A DNA stretch of 64,000 nucleotides, from assembly GCA_950295325.1 (NCBI GenBank), contig OX485805.1, forward strand, positions 27,451,501 through 27,515,500, read 5' to 3'. Positions 1-12,614 of the stretch are shown piece after piece. Within the stretch, counting starts at the first letter, position 1; each line of letters opens with the position of its first letter. The position numbers were made by a program, and so were the translations under genes. The notes beneath the pieces were generated by a model, which saw nothing but the letters and a program-made list of their open reading frames with translations, was not told the DNA's origin and did not search any database. This stretch comes from Polytrichum commune (Eukaryota; Streptophyta; Polytrichopsida; Polytrichales; Polytrichaceae).

Positions 1-32
1 TGTTTGGGGGACAAAGGATTTACAGGAGCACT

Positions 33-3000
33 ATGACATACAATAGGAAGCAATGTGCAGCTCTGTTTTTGGAAGCTGAGTACGATGCCCTGATACTTGA
101 AGCCTATTCGGAGTCCAGAGTCACTACAGAGAGGTTAAAGAATGGCAGGTACCCTTTCTCTTGTATTTTTTGCAAGGAAATACATAAAGATAAGAATATG
201 ACATCTTACCATAGGATGTTTAACCTATGTAAGGTGTATAAACAACCCGCTGCGCTGAAGATGTATCCAACATGGGAGAAGAGCGACCACGCGGAGCTGA
301 ACAGGGTTGCGAAGAAGTACGGGAAAGTTTTTGCCTTCACAAACCCAACAAAGCCCTCTGCTGCACCGAAACGGAAGGCCGAGGACGTCCTTCATACCCC
401 CCGTGAAAAGCGTCGCCATTTCGCATCGTCTGAAGCATGTAAACCACGAGTTGAGGGTCCGTGCCAGGTTTCGCGGTCTAGGGCGAGTCCTAAACCTATG
501 CATGTGAAATTCCAGGAACCCCAAGTTGAGGACTTCTCTGAGGAGAGTGACGAGAATATAGAGGATTGCTCTGAAGAGCAGTGTCAGGAGCGTTCGGAGA
601 AAGAAGGCAGTGACAACAATACACCGGCTGATACAGCCCGAAATTCGATGGATGCCCGCTCGACTTCTCCAGATACAACATCCGAGAAGGGTGATTTTCG
701 CATGGTGAGACACAGTCTTGCCGTGCGCTCTCTCACCCGTGAGGACATTAAAGAACGTGCGTGGGTTAAGGCCAGGTTGAAGTTTCCTGATGGAAACTCT
801 GCGTGTGCTCCTCCTCCGCCCGCGCCTGTAGATGTGAGTGGATTATACACCCTCATCACTGAGGTCAATGTCGACTGGCTTCCCAAAGACCTCCTCAATG
901 ATCCGCAGGGTTGCCTTCAGTTCCTGCATAAGATGGTGGAGGACGGCACCCTCGGCACAAAACTTGGCAGCGCATTTGGGACATGGTATCTTTACGGCAA
1001 TGCGGTACGTGTTAAGGATGTCATTCATTGTCAAAGTTTGTCATTCAGTATAAATTCTTGCTTGTTTTGGGTGACAGATGTGTTTTGTGTCTGGTTATAG
1101 TAACACTTTGTATTACTTGACTGTGTTGATGCAGTTCCAGAATAATCGCAACCCAGACGAACACATGGCGGTCCTTCAGAAGATAAAGAATCAAATTCGA
1201 TGCTTCAACAGCACTTCAGACGTGCAGAGGTACGAAGAACTTATGCGCCTGAAGGAATACCTTGACTACAGAATCCGCACTCAGGAGTATGAGGCGAACC
1301 TAGCAGCGGCCAATGGGAGCGCTGAGGAGTTGCGTACAAAGTACGTGAAGGCCAAGCTCGATAAATTTGACGATGCTGAGAAGAGTCGCGCCGAACAGGA
1401 GAAGTGGGGGTGGTCCCCGCTTTACCGCATTTTCAAGGAATGGCCCCTGCCCAACTTCCAGAAATCTCCTTGGACACACACACATAATGAATGGGTGGAG
1501 TTAGAGAAAGCTTTGTTGGAAAATGTCAGTACCGAGCCGCTCTCCCTTGAACTAGAGTGTCCCCATATCGTGCGGGCTTTCCTGTTGTTGTTCAGGACAT
1601 TACATGGTCGCACTCGTCCTCTTCCTCATCCTGACGCAGGTCTTACTTTGGACGACATTATAGACTGTGCGGTGGACAATGAGAAATCTGTTGCATTAAC
1701 AAATGTAGTGCATAACTTAGCTGCAACAGGGTGGGCTTTATTTCCAGGCATTCAATCTGTGGTTGATAACTACAGCAATCTCCATTCGGACACAGTTGCC
1801 CTGCTTGGTTACGAGCCCAAGAAGCAGGTAGCAGTTGTTGAGAAGATTAGAGCATTCATTGGGAGAGTAGCACATAGGGTTGTCTCTGACATGGTTAGGC
1901 TGCAGCGATCTTCTGAGCTCAAAGACATGTGGTTTGCAGACAACGTCACCGAGCATCGTAGGACACTGTGTGACGAGGTACGCCCTAACCAATTGTCCTT
2001 CATATGATAAACAACTCTACATGTCTTCTTATTGTCTTTTATGGTATCTCCTCTGTTTAATTCACTCACTTACATCTCATTCTGGTTTCACTTGCAGGTT
2101 TTGTGTTCAGCAATGTTAGTTCGCGAGGATGCAGACATTGGATTGGTTGTTGTTGGCGACATCTACAAAAAAAGTACCTGCGCACAATTGCGGCTGGGTG
2201 ATGCGATTGATGCACTGACAACATTGCGTCGCACGCAGCTGAGCTTGTTGTACACTGCTATGGGACTTCAAGAACCCACGGACGACATTGCTGAGGACGT
2301 GGCAGTTATACACAAATTACTCGGTGAGTAACACACGTCTATCCAGGAGCATGGCAGGCATAATCCCAAGGGTTTTGTTGCAGAAGTACAAGATGCTATG
2401 CAACTGGAATTACCTAGTTATGTTCCTCCCTCGTCGCAAACCCACATGGGAGGGCCTGACAGCACCACCGAGGACATGACTGAGTCCCAGAAGGGAGTTG
2501 CCCTTACGCCAGTGAAGACAGTCTCAATCGACGCACCTCTTTCACCCGACGGACTGCTTTGCTCAATGCACGCAAAGTCACCATGTACACCTACTGACTT
2601 GAACAGCAGGTCAACAAATGGGCCTTGGTTTCAGAGGACGCCAACTTTGTCCCATACGACTGGAACTCCGGCAGTGTCTGTCATACGCAAGTTGGAATTA
2701 CCACCTAATCCCACGCTTGGCCGCGATCCCGAGTTATCTTCCACGGAGAGAGCAGGTGTGAAGGACCTGAGTTGTGTTTCCGAACTTGTCGAAGGGAATG
2801 GCGAAAAGTGAGCGAAGCGCAAGGTGTCAACACCGGCAGTGGACAACAGTCAGGATGATGTCATTTCCAGAACGACACAACAAGCTGATGGCAAGTAAGG
2901 GTTTAGGGTTTAGACATCAGTGTCCTTCAATGGTGTCCTTCAATTATAAATTGCATGATCATGTACTCGTATGCGGTTATATGTGGCTATATGGCTAATA

Positions 3001-3929
3001 GAGGTGCACTTGTGGTCTGCAGGTTGGAAGCCCTAGTGAATACGATTGTTGCAGATGCAGGTGGGGCAGTGTCTCCTTCGTTTGAGTTTACGTTTAAGTC
3101 AAAATTTTGTACATTAGATTGGGATTACGACCTAAAGCCCTTAACATATAGGTACGGTGAGTTGTCCAACCACATGATGAAGTGGGTAAGGACGTGGTTG
3201 AATCCATAGTTGGAAGACGTGAAGTGTCATCTATGTAGTCCGTATCTGGTCCCTATTCTTACAAGTTTTCTTCAGTTGCATCCGAAAGAGAGGTTAGAGG
3301 CGTTCGTAGAATTCATCCATGACAAGTATCCAACTCTGCCGGAGTTGGACATAACAACTCTCCTAGTACCCTACACTTGCGGAAAGCACTGGACGTTGTA
3401 CGTACTAGGGGATCAAGGTTTTTTCCATTTTGATTCTATGAGTGACACTGGATTCCACTTTGATTCAAGCATTCGCACGCGTCTAGCAAAGTTGTGGGCA
3501 GCACGGAGTGGCTACAACAAACAATCACCTATTTGGCGAAATGCACAGTCTCTTAGTGTTTGGATTCAACCACAAGTGCTACAACAGAATTCTGGTTGGG
3601 TATGTGGATTTTATGTTCTGAAGAACATAAGGGAGTACACTGAGGCCTTGAGAACTAAACCCAATACCCTGCGCGAGGTCAGTTGCGATCCCGTGCATCG
3701 AATACCCCCCTAATAGTCATAAGTATTATAGGTGACATAAAATTACTGCTTTAAACGTATGTTGTTTATAGGCTGAGTACTGACTTTTATATTTTGGATC
3801 CTATTCATGCAGGGTTTTGTATTTCAATATAAAAGGGAGGACGCCATCAAGCAAAGGAAGGACATAAATAATGCGCTAATGGACGTCATAACAACTGGGA
3901 AACATGCGGGTTCAGAGTGGACAGTCTAA
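33..3929 (+). CDS. Ulp1-like (C48) cysteine protease gene of a Mutator-like element; one in-frame stop
   Basis: Proposed exons are 33-1004, 1135-1977, 2098-2323, 2384-2807, 3023-3677 and 3813-3929. All junctions are GT-AG and reading phase is kept throughout, giving about 1078 codons. The last third matches the SUMO-protease fold: GKHW (catalytic His, about residue 944), FHFDSM (Asp, about 959), then QQNSGWVCG, holding the oxyanion Gln and nucleophile Cys (about 1016). Exon 1 has a possible zinc-binding motif, CIFC followed by HRMFNLC, and a basic KRKAEDVLHTPREKRR stretch resembling a nuclear signal. Plant MULEs of the Kaonashi type carry such proteases, and a MULE transposase gene lies convergently downstream, so this is inferred to be transposon cargo and not a cellular deSUMOylase. 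A TAG at 3207-3209 interrupts exon 5 ahead of the catalytic residues. The true start could lie left of the window. Confidence 0.72.
2898..2912 (+). repeat. Interstitial telomere-like motif in intron 4
   Basis: Two TTTAGGG-type units (AGGGTTTAGGGTTTA) lie inside the proposed intron 4 of the Ulp1-like gene. Such 'telo boxes' are common plant promoter motifs, but this one is intronic. A matching motif in the opposite orientation lies upstream of the transposase start. Confidence 0.7.
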
Positions 3930-4171
3930 GTCGTCACGAAGAAGGAGATCCCGAAAAGAAAACACACACGAAAGCGATGTCGTACGGTCAGGCCAAGATA
4001 TAGAAGATGGCGTTGTGTTTTTGTGCAACGTGCATTATAGTTTTATATACTTTTATATGTCGTAAGGCGCAATGTACAATAGAATCGCAAGATCACCACA
4101 GCCGCATGACTGCTGAATTGTACACTTTTCCATAATACAAATCACTTCTTGTATATTTGTCATACATGAGA
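3930..4171. other. 3' region between convergent transposon genes
   Basis: This follows the stop codon of the protease gene. I see no coding potential. It presumably holds the 3' untranslated region. Confidence 0.4.
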
Positions 4172-4690
4172 GCAGTCAGTCATTCATTCAGTCCTTCAGT
4201 GACTCACTGAGTCTGATTTTATTTGTGATTTAATTTGCTCTCAATGGTTTGTTCAGATGTCACACACACATTTCTTCAAACATGTGATTTTGAAGATGTG
4301 TGTGACCTTTATAATTCACTTTGATGCAGTCACACAGTCAGTCATTCATTGAGTCATTGAGTCATGCACCTAGTCTGTGATTTTATTTGCTCCCAGTGGT
4401 TTGTTCAGATGTCACATACACATTTCTTCAAACAGGTGATTTTGAAGATGTGTGTGACCTGAATAATTCACTTTGATGCAGTCACACAGTCAGTCATTCA
4501 TTGAGTCATTGAGTCATGCACCTAATATCTGATTTTATTTGTGATTTAATTTGCTCCCAGTGGTTTCCATCTTCATACAGCTGATTTTGAAGTAGTGTGT
4601 GACTTGAATAGTTTAGGGTGTGGTTCATTTTGATGCAGTCACTCAGTTAGTCATTCATTAAGTCATTCAGAGACTCATTAAGTCAGTCCC
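4172..4690. repeat. Tandem repeat, about 154 bp by 3.4 copies
   Basis: Units begin with GCAGTCA near 4172, 4326, 4478 and 4635. Each carries a CAGTCAGTCATTCATT-type segment, then TTTTATTTG, TTTGTTCAGATGTCACA and GAAGATGTGTGTGAC blocks. The second and third units are nearly identical and the last is diverged and shortened. The array sits in the gap between the two convergent genes of the MULE. Confidence 0.85.
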
Positions 4691-5592
4691 ACAGTGGGAT
4701 TCCAGCAAATATGTGAACATGGAGTGTAGCAGTTGTATGGCCTTTGTAGATGGTTAGTGCGCACTCAAAAGGCCACTTAATCTCGTGTTTAGACATGGCA
4801 GTGAAAGTTTAATCACATTGAATAATTCAACAGTGAGCTGTGTCATTGTTGACAACTATGCATTCATTCAGAAATGAATGTGATGGTGAAGGGTGAGATG
4901 TTATGTGTTTTATTCATATATTCATGGTATGAAGTCCCACATTGATGCAGTGATGTGGCTCATATGATGGAAGATCCAGGGTCTAAGTATTACACATATT
5001 GTAATACACATATCAGAAGTCATTCAAGAATACCCTAAATCATATTAATAAGTAATGGAAGCGTTCATCGGTATCTACGACAGTGAATGTTGCCCTGCAG
5101 GTTTCCCGTACAATGGTGTTTATTCGCAATGAGAGGTAATATAACTGTCTCAATTCCTTTTTTCAAAGTATATGTAAACACGTTAACCTAAATAGGCCCC
5201 AATAGATCATAGATCATACCTGTATGACGGTAATATAATGCACTTTTACAACAAACACGTACTTCAACACAAACGTTAAGTAGTTGACATTTTTTTCCTG
5301 GATGGTAGTCTTTCCAGGAAACTTTGATGACGTTTGAGGGAGTTGTCTCCACCTCGCGCTGGGAAAGACGAGGGTGTGGATGTTGGATGCAACATGGCGT
5401 CGCCGCGAGCAATGAGCTCAGTCTGCTTTCCATGGATATGCTTGAGGTCCGCAACCAAGTATTGATGAAGGATGGGGTAAGTATCTGCATTTTTCGTCAA
5501 TGTTGTGTAAAGTTCATTGGCTGTCGATCGTGACACTGCCTGTGACTGGGCCACGTCAGGTTGTGAGAGGTCGATAGGATGTGACACACTGC
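4691..5592. other. Intergenic DNA and possible transposase 3' extension
   Basis: 4691-5275 shows no gene. On the minus strand a frame from 5614 to 5276 stays open for 112 codons and ends with a basic tail (LPSRKKMSTT). It overlaps the end of the transposase in the +1 frame. It may be the original C-terminus, cut off by a one-base shift or joined by an intron I cannot place. Confidence 0.35.
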
Positions 5593-8327
5593 CTAGTGAT
5601 ATCGGGGAGCACATGTCATGCGATCACCGAGTTCTTGGGAAGGTGCACCAATTGTCTCAGCTTCAAGATCCACGCACATATTATTGTCAATGTCCTTCCA
5701 ATTGCCTGAATGACCATCTGCCAGTCCTTCGTGTCGCGCCTTAGAGTAACACTGAGACATGGGAGTGGCGCGATCAACACCATGCATAGTACCAGCTTCC
5801 CTCACAATGACACCATCCTGCACGTCGGGGTGGAGCATTTTGAATACCTTCATGGTATGCTTGCATATCATACCCTCCCGTGCGACTGGGCAGTCACAAT
5901 GCGCCGACTCGGAATCAGGTGAGTGTATTGTCCACACTTTTGGCCTATTATTCACTGATCCGACGTACGCTACGTCTTCGTCTATGCAAATCAAAACATT
6001 CGTATCTGGTATTGCTGACGCGCGAATGATCGCAGAGCAAACAATGCCCTCGTGTTTTTTATTTCGAACAAACCCAAATGCCTTGCACTGGACTCCATAC
6101 CAGTAATGGGTGAAAACATCCCCGGTGAGATAGTAGACGAGCCAATCCATGCGTCTTCCTATGAAGCGCTCCTTTGTTGAATTTAGGATGCTCTTCAGGT
6201 TTGAGTGGTACGACTCAATGGCGGCATTAGTGTTTTGCCCCGTATGAGGTATCCTCCTTGCACCAACACACCACATGCTTGCCTTTGCTCTCCAATTGTC
6301 ATTCATGTACCTCATGAACGCAGCTGACCGCGGTCTTGTGTTTGTAATACAGTCGAGTTGGTTCAAAGCCCAATCCACAGGATCTTCGTCGACAGGACAT
6401 CCAATGCCATATATAATATCACCAACCATCTGGAGAACCACCGCACGTTCTCCAACAGTGTTTATTTTCTTCACTGCATTTTCTGCCCAAGCCTTCCGAA
6501 CATGCCAAAGGCACAAGAAGATCTTGGCCGCAGGCCAAACAAGTCTGCACAAGGAAGTGAAAGTAAGTATGACACTCACTACGCCACATTGCTCACATTG
6601 AAGGACATGTTCGGATATTGCTAATACCTCAATGTGTTGATTTCAGCTTGTTCGTTGTCAACCATGATTGATGAAGGAGACCAAGCTGCATTGTTTCTGG
6701 CAACTCTGTTGTGAAGGGCTTGAAGCACAGGTAAAAGGTCTTGCTCACGAGTTCGTGATATGGCAAAGAATGCCACAGGTATGCCATTCCTCCAATCATC
6801 AAAAACCATAACGGTATATAGGGGATACTGAAACAAAGAAGTTCAACGCATGGTGAAACAAACAGGTATAGGTATAGATTACAGCGAATGACATAGAGAA
6901 ATAGAAATTACATGAGTATATTGCGTCTGACATGCATATAGTATGAAGGACATCTTTAAACAGTGTAAGACAAAGAGGTAAGTGTCTAACCCGTGTTTGG
7001 GTGGTCCCAAATGTTGCGTCAATTGAGAGTGCGCTGTTGTGACCAAATTTTTCCATCATTTCTAGTTGCCATTCAGTTTGTATTCCAAGTGTGAAGGGAG
7101 ATTCACTCTGAGTAGATGAATTCAAATCCATAAGTGAGTGTTCCTGATAGTAGAAGACATTGTCAGGATTTTCTGTTGTCCACATCCGAACGCTGATCGG
7201 GTCCGAAGAGTGCTTCATCCATAGCTCTTCCGCACGCTTTCGACATATATTTCTAACATCCGAAGGCAACAGGAATGTATCACGTGTGACAGGGCCATTA
7301 GCCAAAGCCAGTTCTCTGACCTCTTTGGTGTGTTGCTGCATTATCTGTGCAGGTGATAGGCCAAAAGCGTGCATTTTAGCTATTTTGTATTTCATGTCCT
7401 CTGAGATACCGGCACCTAAGGCATACCTGAACCCACTGACCATTGAACCATGGCAATGTTCACCGCGTGCGTTGAAGTGCATGGTGTTCTCGTAAACCAA
7501 CATGCATAAAGAGGGATCCAGATACGATTGTTTCGCCACAAAACAACGCAAACAACCTCTCTTAATGGAGAAACCACCAAGATTTTTTCCAACACGCTTA
7601 ACCTTGTCACCAGTTGATTTGGTTACAGGGAATGCGTCATACTCAGGTATGACCTTCTTCCCTTTTTTGGGTTTGGCTTGATTTTTTTTAGTCCTTCATT
7701 TCTGGGTGGATTTGAGGAGGGCTTGCATGTCCTCTGGGACAACATCAGACTTGTCTTCCGGCCCAAAATTGCATCGATATCTGATTGTCACATAACCCAC
7801 AATGAAATGTGGGCCCTTTGAGATTTCTAAATGGTGAAGGACACTGTATGGATACTCAACAGAAAATGAAGGACAATGTGAAATACATGTATGACAAATT
7901 AAATTAGAATTCAGTGCACCATACCTAAAGCACTATCATGAGCCACAAACGATGGAAGAGTGTAGAGGAGTAAATCTGACCTTACTACAAGTGCAAGACT
8001 GTAAGCCCGGGGTGATCTCAACGAATTTGGTAAGTTTCGCCTAATGACCTCAGTGGTGAACCTGCATGGATAGAGAGTGTGATTTTGCTCGCCTGAGATG
8101 AAATCGTCTAGCCTATCCCAAAGAATGAATGTCATTCTTGAACCTTTGTGTTTACCCTTCCCATGGGTGACATGATCTGTCCACAGCAAGTCCTCCATCC
8201 TAAACTCGCCAGGGGGAGGATTTTGAATGCTCTCTCGCAAAGCCATAAGAATATCAACTTGCTGGACCCGGAATGCTGGCGGGTCAGTATGCTCTAAGGC
8301 GTTTTGTGTTGTTGCTGATGAGGCCAT
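5593..8327 (-). CDS. Mutator-like (MULE) transposase with SWIM zinc finger; one in-frame stop
   Basis: The minus-strand start is chosen at MASSATTQ (8327); an in-frame ATG also exists at 8345. Supported exons are about 7860-6991, 6827-6628 and 6544-5593, all with GT-AG junctions and compatible phases. The 5' exon (8327-7925) joins the next one in a way I could not resolve. Seen in order: a Cys/His-rich N-terminal segment (GCLRCF, then NARGEHCHG); LSIDATFGTTQ, the first catalytic Asp of the DDE domain; MVDNEQAEIN, the second Asp; a CLWHVRKAW block; NAAIESYHSN, with the likely catalytic Glu; and a C-terminal SWIM motif CDC...ICKH. This order is diagnostic of MULE transposases, which cut and paste DNA flanked by long terminal inverted repeats. 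A TGA at 7698-7696 interrupts the frame before the DDE domain unless an unseen intron removes it. Confidence 0.8.
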
Positions 8328-8353
8328 GGGTACTTCACACTGCATTGGTTTGG

Positions 8354-8372
8354 AAACCCTAAACCCTAAACC
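8354..8372 (-). promoter_or_regulatory. Telo-box repeat just upstream of the transposase start
   Basis: AAACCCTAAACCCTAAACC lies 27 bases upstream of the chosen ATG of the minus-strand transposase. Telo boxes near plant transcription starts are a known promoter feature. A promoter role here is inferred from position only. Confidence 0.5.
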
Positions 8373-8446
8373 TCCATCACCTCTAAGTGAAGAAAGACGT
8401 CAAAGTTGTGCTAAACCCAACTGAGGTATGTGTATACAGTATGTGA

Positions 8447-8895
8447 AGGAGGATGTTGCAACAATCAATGCGATGGCATTCGGTTGACAAGAGTGTGTGG
8501 ATCAAGAGGAAGGCGCACATCTGGGATCTATGAAAAAACACAAGCAAACCATGATTGAACCCTAATGTGTATTGTGTAAGCAAGGGAAAGTGTTGCAACA
8601 TTCCATGTGATATCATTCGGTTGACAAGAGTGTGTGGATCAAGAGGAAAGAGCACATCGGGGTTCACCCAAACTCTGTCACACTCGCCGCCCCGGAACCC
8701 TAAATTTTCAGATCTGAGATCCATGTTTCACGGAAGTACATGGATGTGTAGGACGTTAGCGTGAATGACTTCAACTGTGTTTGGTAGATGGCCTTGGAAC
8801 CCGAATGGTTCAGATATGAGATCCATGTTTCCCGGAAGTACATGGACGTGTAGGACGTTAACGTCAATGACTTCAACTATGTTTGGTAGACGGCA
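8447..8895. repeat. Two subterminal tandem duplications flanking the transposase 5' end
   Basis: A first repeat, marked by CATTCGGTTGACAAGAGTG at 8477 and 8614, has a 137-bp period. A second, marked by GAGATCCATGTTTC at 8716 and 8818, has a 102-bp period. Each is present about twice. MULE ends often carry subterminal repeats, so this may be the right flank of the element, but I could not identify a terminal inverted repeat because the left end is outside the window. Confidence 0.6.
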
Positions 8896-9848
8896 TGGTG
8901 GCGTCCTCCATCATCCGTTATGGACGGAACAGTGTTTTCATCCATGTCGAGCAGCCGGCTCAGTTGACGGGCGGGCAGGGCCTTTTTCCCTGGGAGCTGC
9001 CCCCTACAAGTTCGTAGGGGATACTTTAGCGTCTGCCTGGCACAAGTGCCCACCTATTTTTTTGCCTATCTTTTAGCCTATCCAAGATTTAATGAACGAG
9101 GCAGCAGTCAATTGTGGTCCACCAAGCCCGAGGATTTAATCGTGACATTTGTTCCCTCTCCTGGGTGCAGGATTCCTTAGGAGGTAACTCCAAGACAACC
9201 ATGATTGCTAATATCAGCCCTTCCATATTGGTAATTATCCACGGGTAGATCACTTAGTGCATTTTAAAAACGATGTGCGGCATAATATAGAGAGGATTAA
9301 AATCATTTGAAATAAAAATTAGAAAGGAATTCCAAATAATGAAGGGGCCATTAAATGTAGACAATCCCATTATAAGTAAGTTAGATGGACATAAAATGTG
9401 GGCCATTATTTTTTTGTAAAATTAATATAGGGGCTGAAGATAAAAATTCCATGCTTTCCCTCAACACTCGTCAATTGCGTTAGGAAGTAGATTAGTTTTT
9501 ATGACTTAAAAGGAATATAGAGTACAAAAAATTGCACTGACTTGGACAATATAAGTAATGAAAGGGTGCAAACAAATGGGCCATTTTTGAAATTTAAATA
9601 ATTATAGGGAGGCTTTAATTCAACCCTTGAAGGTAAATAGCCCCAAAACAAAAAAACCCCCAGCCGCATGTGGTGCACAAAAATGCCTTAGAGTGATCTC
9701 CCGTGTAATTATCTTGATCGTTCATGGTTGTTCAATGCGTTGTTGACCTTGTCTCAAATATAAAAGCGGAGTGCTATTCGAAGCCTCGTGCTTCATCTTG
9801 CAAACTGTTTGCTAATTAAGATATGTGTCCTGGCTTTGTGTATGGCAG
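8896..9848. other. Intergenic stretch without recognised gene
   Basis: The first 200 bases are GC-richer than the rest and may hold the right end of the MULE. After about 9080 the DNA is AT-rich and I see no gene, repeat or RNA in it. Confidence 0.4.
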
Positions 9849-10114
9849 CTGTGCGCTTGAAAATTTGGGTACGCTCAAATTTGCTCAACGGACCAAATTC
9901 ATCCGTAATAATGTATGATGTCGTACCAAACTTTTTTGACAAAATTATTGCTACTTTCGTGTTCTTACTAATCATATGATGTTATAACCAAAACGTAGAG
10001 ATTGTTTGATTCTTAACAGTCTTTACAATGATGCAATTCAATTGACAGGCGGTCGTAAACAAAGATGCTTCTGGAAATCTGAACGGCCTCCGTCAAGAGA
10101 TTCAAAAGCTAAAG
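9849..10114 (+). pseudogene. Kinesin-12-like motor-domain remnant, two exons
   Basis: Exon 9849-9912 follows a good acceptor (TATGGCAG) and reads CALENLGTLKFAQRTKFIRNN. This is the end of a kinesin motor domain; the usual form is ETLSTLKFAQRAK. It is followed by a GT donor. Exon 10049-10114, after TTGACAG, reads AVVNKDASGNLNGLRQEIQ and ends in KLK before GTGTGC. The NN-AVVN-DASG junction is typical of the phragmoplast/kinesin-12 group. Splice phase is preserved. I find no further motor exons upstream and no convincing coiled-coil exon downstream, so this looks like a captured or decayed fragment. The 'ET' of the signature has changed to EN. Confidence 0.65.
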
Positions 10115-12614
10115 GTGTGCTAATGGAAGAGGTTCAGGAATGTCAGCATTGGTTTCTTGGTCATAGAGCACAGTGACTACTTTAGTCTCATGGCAAAGAA
10201 CGTTCTGACCTAATACTACCATCTCTCAAAATTGACCTATTCATTGACATTAGTTATGGCTGGTACAGGTTGTAGATTTTGAAGCTGAAGATATTGAATT
10301 CAGAATGAGACCACGAGGTGGCTGGAAATGTGTTATGATTCAACATGTTGATGACCTTTTAACCAAATGATCTGCCTTCAAAGTGTTGTCTGAGTTGTCA
10401 AGAAGGAAGTGTCAGTCTTGTTAAATCTGGTAGTAGTGTGTATATATTGTCCCTTTACAAGGGAAATCATTCAATAGGAATACAAATCTGTAGGGAGAAC
10501 TTTACTGGGAGCTGAATCAAGGCTCTTCTGGTCATTAAAGAATCATGAACATAAACTTCAAAACACATCCTCAAAGGGTTATTTAGGAAAAAAAATCGAC
10601 ACATCAAAGTTTTCTTGGGACAAATATTAGCTAAAATATGGGACTGTAGTATACTATGTGCCATCTGAGAGATTCTCTTACCCCAGGCAATTGGACATCA
10701 ACACTTGGCTGTCCTCCCAACATAAACTATACTTTTAGCATTATTATATAAAGCGTAATGGACTTGGTCGACAATTTATCCTGCACTTGTGATGTTGTGT
10801 GTTGTTTGTGAAACATTTCAGTTCATTATGCTTACTCGACTGTCCCTGCATGAAACCTACCTGTATGTGAATAAACTAGGTAATCTACCTGCATACACAA
10901 GTCCAAAATATTTGGAGAGGGGGAATTATTGCATACAAGCGTATATCTCATCCATCCAACATCAAAACTTGACCCCCTATAGGTTTGTTGTTGATTCACC
11001 TCGTATCACTTGAACTAAACTAATTTGAGAAAGAAACTTAGATAATAAGGAAAAATTGATGTTGGTATGAATAGCATGAATGTTGTGAATAGTTTTGTTG
11101 TGAGTATATTATTTATAGTAAATAGTGCTGGTACTTTCAGTGAATAGTGCCAGGATGAACAATGCTTCCTAGATCTTATGGTGGCACTAATTTCATAGCA
11201 TGAAGAAATTTAGTATCACCTTCACTAATTTCCCACACGCACTATTATCCCACCCTCACTAAATGAGATAAATAGTGTAGTCAAGTGTTTGAGTTTTTTA
11301 GCAAGCCTATGTTTATTTTACAAATAAAAATTGCGGAAACACCCTACCATGGTAATTAATTTTTTTTACATGCGGGAAGGTTCCAGATTTCGGGTTTGGT
11401 GTGCATGACATTCAAATGGAGTTATCTTTGTGATCCTCAAATACGTAACTTGTGTTGTGTTCTTGATTTGAGCATTTCATCTTGCTCGAAGTCTTGGTAG
11501 ATTTTCTTTTGTTTGCTGATGCTATCGATTACCTCCTTTGTGTAGTTCCAATTACCATCATCATTTTGCTATATCTGATTGTGCTTTTAATGCACGCTAG
11601 GGCCACCTCAAAATGTAAGTGGGATACCCCAAAGGAGTTACATTAAGTTACACTAATCATTAGTTAGCTCGAAATGGAACCATGTTGTGAACAATCTACA
11701 TCGCGTTCTTTGGATGAGGAAATGTGAAGATCACAAAGCCAACATGTAATTATACCTCAAAGATATCAAATTTTTTTTTTGGTTATTCCCCCCCCCCCCT
11801 TTATTGAGCAGATCATGATTGAGTTTGGTCTTAACTTCACACCCGCATACGAATGAACCGCCTCTCCTATGAGAGCCTCCTCCTCCCACCAACGGAGGGG
11901 CCTCGGCCCCGAGTGGCTCGTTGGATTTACACAGTGCTATATTCTTTTACTAATGAAATAAATTTCTACCAAGTAAATTTGTCAATGTTTTATAATGTCC
12001 AAACTATCAATTTAACATTTGTTGGTAAAATAAGAGATGTACAATAAATAGATATAGCATTGCATGATTCCACATAGGAAGCTTTGCCCAAATATCATAT
12101 TCAATATATTTCTAGAGTGATATGGATTTGTGCCCTCTATGTAGACTCACTCATTGCGAAGGTGACAATGTAGTGATTTATCTCTCTTGAAATTATCCAG
12201 AAGTGCAAAATTATCTTGCTTGACATTATTTACTAGTACGGAATTATCTTGAGTGAAATTATATGGTGTGTGACATTACCGATTGCAGCAGTGAACAAGC
12301 GAGAGATAGGACCGATGCGACCAATCGTTGCCACTGCTATGAAGTTATTTAAAAGTTCAACCTTGATGGTGGGAGTCGCCTACTGGCCTCACCACCAGCA
12401 AGTGTTGGGAGGCTATAACTGGGTATCTATTCCGGAATTTGTTGTTGACTCCGAACTAGAATAAGAAAGGAAGGAAAGAAAAACGAAACTATACATCGAT
12501 TCTTTTTACAACTGACATGTGATGCTTGTTCACCAACCCCTACCTATGGTTGAGTGGTCATGGGTGGTGTTTTTCACTTGCCAAGTAGGGTACATGTATA
12601 TGCCAGGTGTGGGG
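10115..12614. other. AT-rich intergenic DNA
   Basis: I see no gene with recognisable homology. A poly-T and poly-C run lies at about 11770-11802. Short frames at 10789-11013, 11853-12047 and 12249-12464 look fortuitous. Confidence 0.4.

Noticed and set aside
225-713. 162-codon minus-strand frame over the Ulp1-like gene
   Set aside because: It is the shadow of exon 1, which has a consistent splice-phase model and leads into the protease domain.
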